64,000 bases of DNA from Pseudodesulfovibrio portus (GCF_026000375.1 NZ_AP026708.1:1614501-1678500); one strand, 5' to 3'. Counted from the first letter of the stretch, positions 16,350-25,072 are shown. Notes: generated by a model from the letters alone, not told the origin. Made by a program: numbers and translations.

Positions 16350-17224
16350 CGCACCACCTGGCCATAGGTTTGGGAGAAATTCTCTGGGACGTCCTGCCCG
16401 ACTCCCGGATGCTCGGCGGCGCGCCCGCAAACTTCGCCTACCACGTGAACGCGCTGGGCGGCGCGGGCATCCCCGTGTCGCGCGTGGGCGACGACGAACT
16501 GGGCCGGGAGGCCCTGTCCGTCCTGGCCACCAGCGGCCTGAACATCGATTCGGTGTCGGTGGACCCGGTCCACCCCACCGGCACGGTGGACGCCCGCATC
16601 GATGCAAGCGGCGTGGCCACATACACCTTCCCCGACGACGTGGCCTGGGATTTCATCACCCTGGACGCCGACGCGCTCAATCTGGCGGCCAGGGCGAACG
16701 CGGTCTGCTTCGGCACCCTGGCCCAGCGTTCCGGCGTTTCCCGGTCCGCCATCCACGACTTTCTCCGGGCCGCGCCCGGCGCGCTCAAGATCTGTGACAT
16801 CAACCTGCGCCAGAATTTCTACTCCCGGGCGATCATCACCTGTTCCCTGGAGCTGGCCGACGTGCTCAAGATCAACGACGACGAACTGGCCATCCTGATC
16901 GACATGTACTCCCTGCCCCGGGACGAGAAAGAAGCGCTCCAGGCGCTCATGAACCGCCACTGGCTCAAGCTGTGCGTGCTCACCAGGGGGGACAGGGGCA
17001 GCCTCGTCATCTCCCCGGACGCGGCCTCGGACCTGCCGGGCACTCCGGTGAAGGTCACGGACACCATCGGCGCGGGGGATTCGTTTACCGCTGCGCTGGC
17101 CCTGGCCTATCTTGACGGCTGGGACCTCGACGCCCTCCACCGCCGGGCCGCCGAAGTGGCCGCCTACGTCTGCACCCAACCCGGCGCCATGCCGAAGGTG
17201 CCGGACGAACTGCGCATCAAGTGA
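16346..17224 (+). CDS. PfkB-family carbohydrate kinase (fructokinase-like)
   Basis: A 292-residue ribokinase/PfkB-fold sugar kinase that would phosphorylate a hexose or similar sugar with ATP. The substrate-side motif GEILWDVLP and GGAPANFAYH are at the N-terminus; the catalytic anion-hole motif DTIGAGDSFTAAL with its base Asp is near residue 240. The GG..AN pattern and the size fit fructokinases, but specificity cannot be fixed. The start overlaps the TPR gene stop (ATGA). Only 6 nt separate its stop from the left end of a giant palindromic element, whose first hairpin is its terminator. Confidence 0.88.
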   Translation: MTHHLAIGLGEILWDVLPDSRMLGGAPANFAYHVNALGGAGIPVSRVGDDELGREALSVLATSGLNIDSVSVDPVHPTGTVDARIDASGVATYTFPDDVAWDFITLDADALNLAARANAVCFGTLAQRSGVSRSAIHDFLRAAPGALKICDINLRQNFYSRAIITCSLELADVLKINDDELAILIDMYSLPRDEKEALQALMNRHWLKLCVLTRGDRGSLVISPDAASDLPGTPVKVTDTIGAGDSFTAALALAYLDGWDLDALHRRAAEVAAYVCTQPGAMPKVPDELRIK

Positions 17225-17270
17225 CACATGGGTCGCCTCAAGCGGCGGGCCTTTAAAGGCAGTAATGAAT

Positions 17271-17296
17271 GACCGCCCAAGGGGCGGTCTTTTTTT
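17271..17296 (+). terminator. Terminator of the PfkB gene, inside element A
   Basis: GACCGCCC pairs with GGGCGGTC around a short AAG loop, followed by TTTTTTT. Confidence 0.9.
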
Positions 17297-17864
17297 GTCG
17301 GGAGAGGGATATTCCAGGGTTGGAAGAGTTGTGGGCGCATTCGCGTTGTACGTTTATCGTTCTCCTTTCATCGTGTTCCGCCCCTCGGCGGCCCTATTTT
17401 TGGCTGACGCCCCAAAAATAGGGGAAAAAGGGCGCTTTCGGGGTAGCTCGCGCTGTCAGGCCCAAAAGCCTGTAGGCGACTTTGTTGCCCGTCTGCAAAC
17501 TTGTCTGCGGCAAGGTCGACGGGCTGCGCAAGTCGCCCGGAACAGGCTCTACGGCCTGCCAACGATTGTCTTCTGCGACCGCCTACCCCTGCCATCTCCA
17601 ACAGGTGCACCCGTTGAAGACGCTCGCACGAGTAATCGCAGGGCAACCCCGCCCTTGATCGCGGCCTAGAAGCCGACAGCGAGGAGCGGCGGCTCCCATA
17701 AGGAAATACGTGTTCCTCGCCATGGCCTTCACCCTTCTGCAGGCACAACGCGTCCCAATCCCCACGGATGGGAGCCGATCCGAGCTGATCGGATTCTTGC
17801 CGCGATCTTGGGGGCGGCCAAGCTGGAAAAGCGCACTTTTTGCTTACTTTTTGGTGCGCCAGCC

Positions 17865-17946
17865 ACAAATCCGCAGGACAGCGGATTTGGAGCGCGCCTG
17901 GCAAGGCGCGACCCCGAAGGGGTGAGGGCCATGGACGGCCCGAATC
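17865..17946. repeat. 82-bp insertion specific to element copy A
   Basis: Compared with copy B, these 82 bp sit in the apical loop of the GCTTACTTTTT/AAAAAGTAAGC hairpin. The insert itself contains several stem-loops (AAATCCGC/GCGGATTT; GCGCGCC/GGCGCG; CCCC/GGGG; GGGCC/GGCCC). Confidence 0.75.
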
Positions 17947-18116
17947 AAAAAGTAAGCCGCTGTAAAAGCGGAACACAACGCGGGGAGGACGAAAAAACTA
18001 AAACGCGAATGCGCCGACATCTTTCTTCCCAGCGCCGAAGGCGCTTCTCTCAAAAAAAAAGGCCGCCCCTTGGGCGGCCAACATTTCGCTTTTAAAGGCC
18101 CGCTGCTCGAAGCGAC

Positions 18117-18857
18117 CTATTTAGGCCCATACCTTTTCACGAACCACTGCACCTGACGACAGACACCCATGAGCAGATTGAACTCGTTGCGCTTGAGATT
18201 GATCTTGGAAAAGAAGCGGCGCACCGGCAGCATCCAGTAGTCCGGGTTGTCGTCCTTGAGAAAATCGATGGCCAGCAGGGTCTCCTGCAGGTTGCCGAAC
18301 AGCGCCTCCTGCTCCTGCACGGTGGTGGGCCGCTCCTCGGGCGGGCCGTCCGGGGTGTACGGCGAGGCCAGGGCCTTCTTGAAGCACTCGTACAGCACGA
18401 CCACCACGGCCTGGGCCAGGTTCAGGGAGGTGCCCTCCCGGCTGGTGGGGATGGTCATCAGGCCGGAGCAGATGGACGTCTCCTCGTTGGTCAGCCCCTT
18501 GTCTTCGGGACCGAAAACGATGGCCACGTTGCCGCCGGACCCGATCCGCTCGTCCACCACGCCCGCCAGGGTCTCGGGGCTCATGATCCCCTTGCGCCAT
18601 CCCCCGGTGCGGGCCGTGGTCCCGTACACCGCCGTGCACCCCTCCACCGCTTCGGCCAGGGTGTCGGTGATGCGCGCGGTCTCCAGGATGTGCCGGGCAT
18701 GGGCCGTTGCCAGGGGCAGGGCCTTCTCCATATCGAAATTGCGCGGGGCCACGACGACCAGGTCGTCCACGCCCATGTTCAGGCAGGCGCGGGCCACGGA
18801 GCCGATGTTCTCCGGATACTTGGGGCTGAACAGGACAACCCTGACGTTTTGAAGCAT
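18117..18857 (-). CDS. trmJ: SpoU-class RNA 2'-O-methyltransferase, TrmJ-like
   Basis: A 246-residue SPOUT methyltransferase. The trefoil-knot motifs are present: motif 1 (SPKYPENIGSVARACLNMG), motif 2 (VAIVFGPEDKGLTNEE) and motif 3 (IPTSREGTSLNLAQAV). The FGPE..GLTNEE form is that of TrmJ, which methylates position 32 of tRNAs; the substrate is inferred from the family. The C-terminal ~80 residues form the extra helical domain. Start ATG 18857 is preceded by GGAGGTGG; a longer frame would add 21 residues without a ribosome site. The stop codon abuts the right arm of the giant element. Confidence 0.87.
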   Translation of the reverse strand: MLQNVRVVLFSPKYPENIGSVARACLNMGVDDLVVVAPRNFDMEKALPLATAHARHILETARITDTLAEAVEGCTAVYGTTARTGGWRKGIMSPETLAGVVDERIGSGGNVAIVFGPEDKGLTNEETSICSGLMTIPTSREGTSLNLAQAVVVVLYECFKKALASPYTPDGPPEERPTTVQEQEALFGNLQETLLAIDFLKDDNPDYWMLPVRRFFSKINLKRNEFNLLMGVCRQVQWFVKRYGPK

Positions 18858-19166
18858 GTCCACCTCCGAGACAAGGACGCCTGCGCATGTACCACACCTT
18901 GCCCGGAAGTCAAAAGGCAACGGTTCGCCCCCGGATGAACGGCCCGGACTGACTGGTCGGTCAAAAAACCCAATAATATTAATTTCCTAATAAAATCAGC
19001 GTGTGACGGATCGTGCACAAGAGAAAAGACGTTGAAAAATTTGCTGTCCTATGACACAACAGGCTACCGATGGTAATTTCCATCGGGGTGTATTTTGCCA
19101 CGTTAGAGATCGATGGCAAAAAAAGTTGCGGTCCTTATTAACATTTGCGGTCCTTTAGGAGGAAAC
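18858..19166. other. Divergent intergenic region upstream of the TAXI-TRAP cluster
   Basis: 309 bp with an AT-rich middle (18965-19080). It holds a 13-nt direct repeat core TTGCGGTCCTT at 19127-19137 and 19146-19156, just before the ribosome site of the TAXI gene, and a small palindrome GATGGTAATTTCCATC (19070-19085). No gene seen. Confidence 0.5.
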
Positions 19167-20135
19167 ATGAAACGGATTATCATCCTGGCCCTCGCCCTTG
19201 CCGTCATCCTCGGCATGTCTTTCAGCGCGCACGCCAAAAAGCGCTATGTCTTCGGCGGCGGCCCTGCTGGCGGTACTTTCCAGGTTGTCGCCAACGGAAT
19301 CCAGGTTTTCGAACCCATCAAAAACAGCCCCAACTTCGCAGTCAAGGCCCAGTCTTCCGGCGGTTCCGTCGAGAACCTCCGCACCACCAACGCCGGTCGC
19401 GTGGCCTTCTCCACCGTGTACGCCGGTCATGTCTTCCTCGGTCGCAACGGCAAGATGAAGAACGATACCAACAAGTATGAAAACGTCATGGCCGTGGGCT
19501 ACCTCTACGGTGCTCCCGCCCAGCTCGTCGTGCGCAAGGGCTCGGGCATCAAGTCCGTCAAGGACCTGGCCGGCAAGAAAGTCGGCGTGGGCAACGCCGG
19601 TTCCGGCGCCTTCGCCAACTGCGAACTCTTCTTCACCCACATGGGCGTCTGGGACTCCATTGAACGCAACGCCATGGGCTACAACGACGCTGCCCAGGCC
19701 TTCGGCAACGAGCAGCTCGACGCCTTCTGGCTGTTCACCGCATTCCCGTCCGGTGCCGTCATCATGGCCGCCCAGACCAACGACATCGAGCTCGTTGACC
19801 TGGCCGCCGACGCCAAGGCTTCCGGCTACTTCGACAAATACCCCTACTTCGGCAAGCTGTCCGTGCCCGCCGGTACCTACCGCGGCGTGGACGCCGACGT
19901 CCCCTCCTTCTTCGACTCCGCCCTCCTGGTGACCAATGCCAAGATCCCCGCGGATCACGTCTACGAGCTGATGCAGGCCGTCTGGTCCGACGCAGGCCTC
20001 AAGCACATGCTCGAGCAGAAGAAGACCTTCAAGGACATGTCCGTGGCCAACGGCATCAAGGGAATCGACCCCAACGTCATTCCCCTGCACCCCGGCGCAG
20101 TCAAGTTCTGGAAGGAAAAGGGCGTCCTCGAGTAG
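19167..20135 (+). CDS. TAXI-family TRAP transporter solute-binding protein
   Basis: A 322-residue periplasmic binding protein with a cleavable Sec signal (cleavage near AHA). It carries the TAXI hallmarks: FGGGPAGGTFQVVANGI at the N-terminus, then SGGSVENLRTTNAGRVAFSTVYAG, GAPAQLVVRKGSGIKSVKDL and VGVGNAGSGAFANCELFF. It delivers a small organic acid to the TRAP permease encoded next. Start ATG 19167 follows AGGAGGAAAC. Two hairpins separate it from the permease gene, probably limiting read-through so that binding protein exceeds permease. The substrate is not known; malic enzyme downstream suggests a C4-dicarboxylate or related acid. Confidence 0.95.
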   Translation: MKRIIILALALAVILGMSFSAHAKKRYVFGGGPAGGTFQVVANGIQVFEPIKNSPNFAVKAQSSGGSVENLRTTNAGRVAFSTVYAGHVFLGRNGKMKNDTNKYENVMAVGYLYGAPAQLVVRKGSGIKSVKDLAGKKVGVGNAGSGAFANCELFFTHMGVWDSIERNAMGYNDAAQAFGNEQLDAFWLFTAFPSGAVIMAAQTNDIELVDLAADAKASGYFDKYPYFGKLSVPAGTYRGVDADVPSFFDSALLVTNAKIPADHVYELMQAVWSDAGLKHMLEQKKTFKDMSVANGIKGIDPNVIPLHPGAVKFWKEKGVLE

Positions 20136-20162
20136 GCCGCACTCGCTTTGCAGCACATATGA

Positions 20163-20210
20163 CCGGGCGGACTCCGGTCCGCCCGGCTTCAAAAGGCTTC
20201 CAGGCCTTTT
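20163..20210 (+). terminator. Two tandem hairpins between binding protein and permease genes
   Basis: Hairpin 1: CCGGGCGGAC/GTCCGCCCGG (20163-20186). Hairpin 2: AAAAGGC/GCCTTTT (20191-20210), with U-rich end. They look like a partial terminator (attenuator) or mRNA 3'-end stabiliser for the highly expressed binding protein. Confidence 0.7.
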
Positions 20211-20352
20211 GTCCGACAAATTGATATTTTAGTCTTTGCTCCTTCCCGAGCGACGGCTTGCCGTATGCATTTCGGCAGGCCCCGCCCATTGGGCCGTCCA
20301 CGGGGAGCGGAGTGCTTCAACCTGCTGCCGCCAGGGCAGTTGCGAGTGCATA

Positions 20353-22281
20353 ATGTACGACAAACTTTCCAGAATCGAACAATTCCTTTTTGACTTCCTG
20401 TCCGTAGGCCTGGTCCTGTTCTACTCATGGTCCGCCATTTTCGAGCCTGCGGCCACCCAGTTTCACCGGGGCATATACGTCATCGTGACCTATATCCTGG
20501 TCTTCCTGCTGTACAAGTCCAAACACATCGTCTTGCGCATCCTGGACTACCTGCTCATGGTCGCCTCGGCCGTGACCGTGGGGTACTGGATAGTGAATTT
20601 CGAGGCCATCAACTACCGCACCGGCATCGAGACCGAGCTGGACCAGTGGATGGCCATGGTCGGCGTGCTCATCGGCGTGGAGCTCGCCCGGCGCGTGGTC
20701 GGCAACGTCTTCGTCATCATCGGCGTGGCCATGATCCTGTTCGGGATGTACGGGGCGCAAATGCCGGAACTCATCGCCCACGCGGGCGCGACGTTCCCCG
20801 AGCTGTGCACCTCCATCTTCTACCGCTCCGACGGCGTGTTCGGCATCATGGCCAACGTGCTCGCCACCTACATCATCCTGTTCGTGCTCTTCGGGGCCTT
20901 CCTGGAGCGGTGCGGAGCGCAGAAGTTCTTCATCGACTTCCCCCTGGCCGCCGTGGGCCACAAGGTCGGCGGCCCGGCCAAGGTGTCGGTCATCGCTTCC
21001 GGCCTGTTCGGCTCCATCTCCGGCTCGGCCATCGCCAACACCGTGTCCACGGGCGCGTTCACCATCCCCATGATGAAGAAGGCGGGCTTCAAGCCCCACA
21101 TCGCAGGCGGCATCGAGCCCGCAGCCTCCATCGGCGGCATGTTCATGCCCCCCATCATGGGCGCGGGCGGCTTCATCATGGCCGAAATGACCGGCCTGCC
21201 CTACTCGACCATCATGCTCATCGCCATCTTCCCGGCGCTCATGTACTTCTTCTCGGTCTTCGTCATGGTTCACTACGAGGCCAAAAAGAACAACGTCGTG
21301 GGTGAACGGTACAAGTATTCCGCCATGGAAATCTTCAAGAAGGAATGGCTGTACACCCTGCCGCTGGTGGGCATCACCATCTTCATGCTGGCCGGGTACT
21401 CGCCCGGCTATTCGGCCATCATCGGCCTTGCCGCCTGCATCGGCCTGTCCTTCAAGGACAAGGGCAACCACATCGACCCGACCCTGCTGTGCATCATGGC
21501 CTTCATGGTCATCTGCCCCTGGGTGATCAAGATCATCTCCGCAGCGGGCGGCAAGGAAGCGGCGGACGCCGTCAGGCCGTTCCTGTCGGGCCGCATCCTG
21601 CTGCTCTACGGACTGATCGCGGCGGCGGCCCTGTTCGCCTACCGCCGTCAGACCGTTTCGGGCATGAAGTCCGAACTCGGCCAGTTCGTGGTCGCCGCCC
21701 GCGAGGGAACCATCAACTCGCTGAAGATCGGCGCCACGGTCGGCGTCATCGGCATCATCATCGGCGTACTCACCTACTCCGGACTGGTGCTGACCTTCGC
21801 CGACATCGTCATCGAGCTGGCCCACGGGTCCCTGGTGGCCACCATCCTGCTCATCGCGCTGGCCTCCCTCATCCTGGGCATGGGCGTGCCCGTCACCGCC
21901 GCCTACCTGATCACGGCGGTTGTGGCCGTACCCGCCCTGACGCACCTGGGCGTCAACGAGGTTGCCGCGCACATGATCGTGTACTGGCTGTCCCAGGACT
22001 CCAACATCACGCCCCCGGTGTGCATCGCGGCCTTTGCGGGCGCCACCATCGCCGGGGCCAACATGTGGCGGACCGCGTTCGCCTCGTTCAAGTTCGCCAA
22101 GTTCCTGTACCTGGCCCCGTTCCTGTTCGCCTACGTCCCGGCCTTCTCCCTGGCGGCCGAACCAACGGAAATCGCCATCTGGTTCGCCATCATCATCGCC
22201 TGCGTGTACGCATACTCATGGTTCCTGTCGGGAATCTGGTTCGCCCCGTTGAAGCGGATGTTCGCAAGCGCGACCGCCTAG
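20353..22281 (+). CDS. TRAP transporter fused permease (TAXI-associated, DctQM fusion)
   Basis: A 642-residue inner-membrane permease with 16 or more hydrophobic segments. The small subunit (Q-like, about 1-135) and the large subunit (M-like) are fused, as usual for TAXI systems. Typical DctM signatures are visible: SGSAIANTVSTGAFTIPMM, GGIEPAASIGGMFMPPIMGAGGF, LGMGVPVTAAYLI and DSNITPPVCIAAFAGA. It drives Na+ or H+ coupled uptake of the ligand caught by the TAXI proteins. Start ATG 20353 is chosen at the first hydrophobic unit; the ribosome site is weak. It has one TAXI gene upstream and another downstream. Confidence 0.94.
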   Translation: MYDKLSRIEQFLFDFLSVGLVLFYSWSAIFEPAATQFHRGIYVIVTYILVFLLYKSKHIVLRILDYLLMVASAVTVGYWIVNFEAINYRTGIETELDQWMAMVGVLIGVELARRVVGNVFVIIGVAMILFGMYGAQMPELIAHAGATFPELCTSIFYRSDGVFGIMANVLATYIILFVLFGAFLERCGAQKFFIDFPLAAVGHKVGGPAKVSVIASGLFGSISGSAIANTVSTGAFTIPMMKKAGFKPHIAGGIEPAASIGGMFMPPIMGAGGFIMAEMTGLPYSTIMLIAIFPALMYFFSVFVMVHYEAKKNNVVGERYKYSAMEIFKKEWLYTLPLVGITIFMLAGYSPGYSAIIGLAACIGLSFKDKGNHIDPTLLCIMAFMVICPWVIKIISAAGGKEAADAVRPFLSGRILLLYGLIAAAALFAYRRQTVSGMKSELGQFVVAAREGTINSLKIGATVGVIGIIIGVLTYSGLVLTFADIVIELAHGSLVATILLIALASLILGMGVPVTAAYLITAVVAVPALTHLGVNEVAAHMIVYWLSQDSNITPPVCIAAFAGATIAGANMWRTAFASFKFAKFLYLAPFLFAYVPAFSLAAEPTEIAIWFAIIIACVYAYSWFLSGIWFAPLKRMFASATA

Positions 22282-22301
22282 GCGAAAACCGACAAACCCC
22301 G

Positions 22302-22333
22302 AAGGGGCAACCGGCATCCCGGTTGCCCCTTTT
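22302..22333 (+). terminator. Terminator after the TRAP permease
   Basis: Perfect 12-bp stem AGGGGCAACCGG (22303-22314) with complement (22319-22330), 4-nt loop, then TTT and T-rich sequence. Confidence 0.93.
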
Positions 22334-22447
22334 CATTTTCAGGACATTATAACTTGTCGCAACGCGTTGAATTCCCTTTATCCCTGTGCCACAATCTCTC
22401 ATTCAATCCGTGTTGCCAGCCGTGCGTCAAACAGTATCGGAGTTCCG

Positions 22448-23479
22448 ATGTACCGTTCAGCCTCTGTTGCCCTGACCATCGCCATCAGCCTGTGGGCCGC
22501 GTTCCTGGCCGGCTGCTCGCCCGAGGGGGAAGATGAGCGCAAACAGCCGACCCGGACACTGCAGTCGAGGCAGAAGGTCTCCCTCGTCTTCAACGGCGGC
22601 CCTTCGGGCGGGACGTTCAATTATTTCGCCAACAAGATGTCCGCCCTGATCACGGAAAACGAAAAGTGGATGGACATCACCCCGAGCGGGTCCGGCGGGT
22701 CCCTGAGCAATATCTGCGCCCTGAACCTCGACCAGGCGGACATGGCCATCCTGTATGCAGGGGACGCCTTCCTGGGCCGCAACGGCAAGCTCGACTGCGA
22801 GGAAGCCCGGATGGACCATGTCCGGACAATCGCCTACCTGTATGGCGCACCCGCCCAGTTGGTGGTGCGCAGGGATTCCGACATCCACTCCGTTCGCGAC
22901 CTCAAGGGCAAGATCGTGGCTGTGGGCAATGCGGGTTCCGGCGCGGCCCTCTCGGCGGAAAGGTTCTTCAGGCACCTCCGCCTGTGGAACGAGATCGACC
23001 ACCGCAACCTGGGCTATTCCGAAGCGGCGGCGAACTTCGGCGCGGGCAGGGTGGACGCCTTCTGGGCCCTGGTGGGCTACCCGAATTGCTCGATCATCGA
23101 AGCGGCGACGCACACGCCCATCCGGCTCATCGACCTGCACGGCATCTCGGTGCAGTCGGGCTTCTACGACCTCTACCCGTTCTATGTCTTCACCAAAATC
23201 CCGTCCGGGACCTATGCGGGGCAGGACAAGGCCGTGGCCACCTTCCAGGACTCGGCCCTGTGGTGCGCCAGAAAGGACCTCGACGAAGACGTGGTCTACC
23301 TCGGGCTCAAGGCCATCTTCAGCGAGCAGGGGCTGGAGGGCATGCGCTCGGCCCACAGGGCGGCCCGGTCCATGTCCGAGGCGCACGCACTGGACAACCT
23401 GCCCGTGCCCCTGCATCCGGGAGCGATCAGGTTCTGGTCGGAAAGGGGCAAGAACATCCCGGCAATCCTGCTGCCCTGA
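22448..23479 (+). CDS. Second TAXI-family solute-binding protein, lipid-anchored
   Basis: A 343-residue TAXI protein related to the one at 19167. It keeps the fold signatures (FNGGPSGGTFNYFANKM, SGGSLSNICALNLDQADMAILYAG, GAPAQLVVRRDSD, VAVGNAGSGAALSAE). Unlike the first it has a lipobox (FLAGC), so it is probably tethered to the membrane rather than free in the periplasm. The start ATG 22448 follows CGGAG. It is separated from the permease by a strong terminator, so it has its own promoter. It could give the same permease a second substrate range or act in sensing. Confidence 0.92.
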   Translation: MYRSASVALTIAISLWAAFLAGCSPEGEDERKQPTRTLQSRQKVSLVFNGGPSGGTFNYFANKMSALITENEKWMDITPSGSGGSLSNICALNLDQADMAILYAGDAFLGRNGKLDCEEARMDHVRTIAYLYGAPAQLVVRRDSDIHSVRDLKGKIVAVGNAGSGAALSAERFFRHLRLWNEIDHRNLGYSEAAANFGAGRVDAFWALVGYPNCSIIEAATHTPIRLIDLHGISVQSGFYDLYPFYVFTKIPSGTYAGQDKAVATFQDSALWCARKDLDEDVVYLGLKAIFSEQGLEGMRSAHRAARSMSEAHALDNLPVPLHPGAIRFWSERGKNIPAILLP

Positions 23480-23655
23480 CCCTCCGCTCCCCGCCCATCC
23501 CGGGTAAATTGATTGGACGCTCAAACAGGAGTCGTGTATACGGAACCGAATGAATCCAGAAAGCGTTGGCGCACATGGTATATCTCTTGTCGTCCGGCCC
23601 GGATTCCGACACTGCGGTCCATATTTCGAACAGCAATCATAAGGGAGGCCTGATC

Positions 23656-24975
23656 ATGGCACTGTTCACCAAGGAAGAGGCACTGAATTACCACTCCAGC
23701 AAACGCAAGGGTAAGCTGGAAGTCATCTCCATCAAGCCGTGCAGGAACCAGAAAGACCTGTCCATGGCGTACAGCCCCGGCGTGGCCGAGGCGTGCCGCG
23801 AGATCCATGCGGACACGGAAAAGGTCTACGAATACACCAACAAGGGCAACCTGGTGGCCGTGGTCTCCAACGGCACCGCCGTGCTCGGCCTGGGCAACAT
23901 CGGCCCCGAGGCGGGCAAGCCGGTCATGGAAGGCAAGGGCGTGCTCTTCAAGATTTTCTCCGACATTGACGTCTACGACCTGAACATCTCTGCCAAAACG
24001 CCCGACGAGGTGGTCGCCTTCTGCAAGCTGCTCGAACCCACCTTCGGCGGCATCAACCTGGAAGACATCAAGGCCCCGGAATGCTTCGAGATCGAAACCC
24101 GGCTCAAGGAAGAGATGGGCATCCCGGTCTTCCATGACGACCAGCACGGCACGGCCATCATCTCCGCCGCAGGCATCATCAACGCCCTGGAGATTTCCGG
24201 CAAGAAGATCGAAGAGATCAAGATCGTGGTCTCGGGCGCGGGCGCGGCGGCCATCGCCTGCTCCAACCTCTACGTGCACATGGGCGTCAAGCGCGAGAAC
24301 ATCTTCATGTTCGACTCCCGCGGCCTGATCCACGCCGGACGCGAGGGCCTCAACGAGTTCAAGCAGGCATACGCACAGGCCGAGGACAAGGGGTCCCTGG
24401 CCGACTGCATGGTCGGCGCCGACATGTTCCTGGGCCTGTCCGTCAAGGATGCCATCAACCAGGACATGGTCAAGACCATGGCCGAGAACGCCATCATCTT
24501 CGCCTGCGCCAACCCCGACCCGGAGATCCCCTACCCGGACGTCAAGGAAGTGCGCCCGGACATCATCATGGGCACGGGCCGTTCCGACTACCCCAACCAG
24601 GTGAACAACGTGCTCGGCTTCCCGTTCATCTTCAGGGGTGCCCTGGACTGCCGCGCCAAGACCATCAACGAAGAGATGAAGATCGCCGCAGCCGACGCCC
24701 TGGCAAAGCTGGCCAAGGAGCCGGTCTCCCAGGAAATCTGCGACGCCTTCGGCGTGGACAAGCTGGAATACGGCATCGACTACATCATTCCCAAGCCGCT
24801 GGACCCCCGCGTGCTGACCTGGCTGGCCCCGGCCGTGGCCAAGGCCGCCATGGACACCGGCGTGGCCCAGATCGAACTGGACCTCGACCAGTACGCCAAG
24901 GACCTGGAAGCCCGTATGCAGGCCTCCAAGGCCCGCACCAAGGGCGTGGTGGACTCCTTCGGCTACGACATCTAG
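23656..24975 (+). CDS. Malic enzyme (oxaloacetate-decarboxylating malate dehydrogenase)
   Basis: A 439-residue cytosolic malic enzyme converting malate to pyruvate and CO2 with reduction of NAD(P)+. The N-terminal catalytic motif ([17 protein letters not shown]), the lysine-containing [19 protein letters not shown], the metal-binding FHDDQHGTA and the nucleotide-binding [12 protein letters not shown] are all present. Length fits the short bacterial type without a phosphotransacetylase tail. Start ATG 23656 follows AAGGGAGG. Its position after the TAXI-TRAP genes suggests that imported C4 acids enter metabolism here; cofactor preference cannot be read. Confidence 0.95.
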   Translation: MALFTKEEALNYHSSKRKGKLEVISIKPCRNQKDLSMAYSPGVAEACREIHADTEKVYEYTNKGNLVAVVSNGTAVLGLGNIGPEAGKPVMEGKGVLFKIFSDIDVYDLNISAKTPDEVVAFCKLLEPTFGGINLEDIKAPECFEIETRLKEEMGIPVFHDDQHGTAIISAAGIINALEISGKKIEEIKIVVSGAGAAAIACSNLYVHMGVKRENIFMFDSRGLIHAGREGLNEFKQAYAQAEDKGSLADCMVGADMFLGLSVKDAINQDMVKTMAENAIIFACANPDPEIPYPDVKEVRPDIIMGTGRSDYPNQVNNVLGFPFIFRGALDCRAKTINEEMKIAAADALAKLAKEPVSQEICDAFGVDKLEYGIDYIIPKPLDPRVLTWLAPAVAKAAMDTGVAQIELDLDQYAKDLEARMQASKARTKGVVDSFGYDI

Positions 24976-24996
24976 CGCAGCCCATTCGACAGCAGG

Positions 24997-25029
24997 GGCC
25001 CTGTTCCGTTTTCGGGACAGGGCCTTTTT
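24997..25029 (+). terminator. Terminator of malic enzyme gene
   Basis: 11-bp stem GGCCCTGTTCC / GGGACAGGGCC (one G-U pair), 6-nt loop, TTTTT. Confidence 0.93.
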
Positions 25030-25072
25030 GCATGGAGTTGCCCCCGGCCCCCCTCTCCTTTATGATCGGGGC

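Larger units (their letters stand above)
17231..18116. repeat. Giant palindromic intergenic element, copy A
   Basis: An 886-bp element filling the gap between two convergent genes. The outer ~230 bp on each side are imperfect inverted repeats. Each arm starts with a (G)TCGCTTCGAGCAGCGGGCC-like end, then a GGCCGCCC/GGGCGGCC-type terminator with a T-run, then blocks such as GCGCATTCGCGTT and TGTTCCGC. The ~350-bp core has nested helices: AGCCTGT 17467/ACAGGCT 17542, GGCGACTT 17475/AAGTCGCC 17530, GCCCGTC 17487/GACGGGC 17518, GATCGCGG 17657/CCGCGATC 17800, CGGCTCCCAT 17690/ATGGGAGCCG 17768. A closely related copy is at 34822-35629 in the same orientation. Open frames inside look non-coding. Confidence 0.88.

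Noticed and set aside
17368-17976. A 202-codon minus-strand frame inside the giant element
   Set aside because: Low-complexity, Arg/Ser/Pro-rich product without a ribosome site. In copy B the frame is shorter and broken, whereas base-paired stems are kept, so structure rather than protein seems conserved.
19114-19130. A TGGCA...TTGC sigma-54-like site before the TAXI gene
   Set aside because: The spacing between GG and GC is one base too long; sigma-54 tolerates little change.
18858-19166. tRNA genes anywhere in the long gaps
   Set aside because: No T-loop GGTTCGAATCC-type word with a matching acceptor stem was found in any intergenic region.
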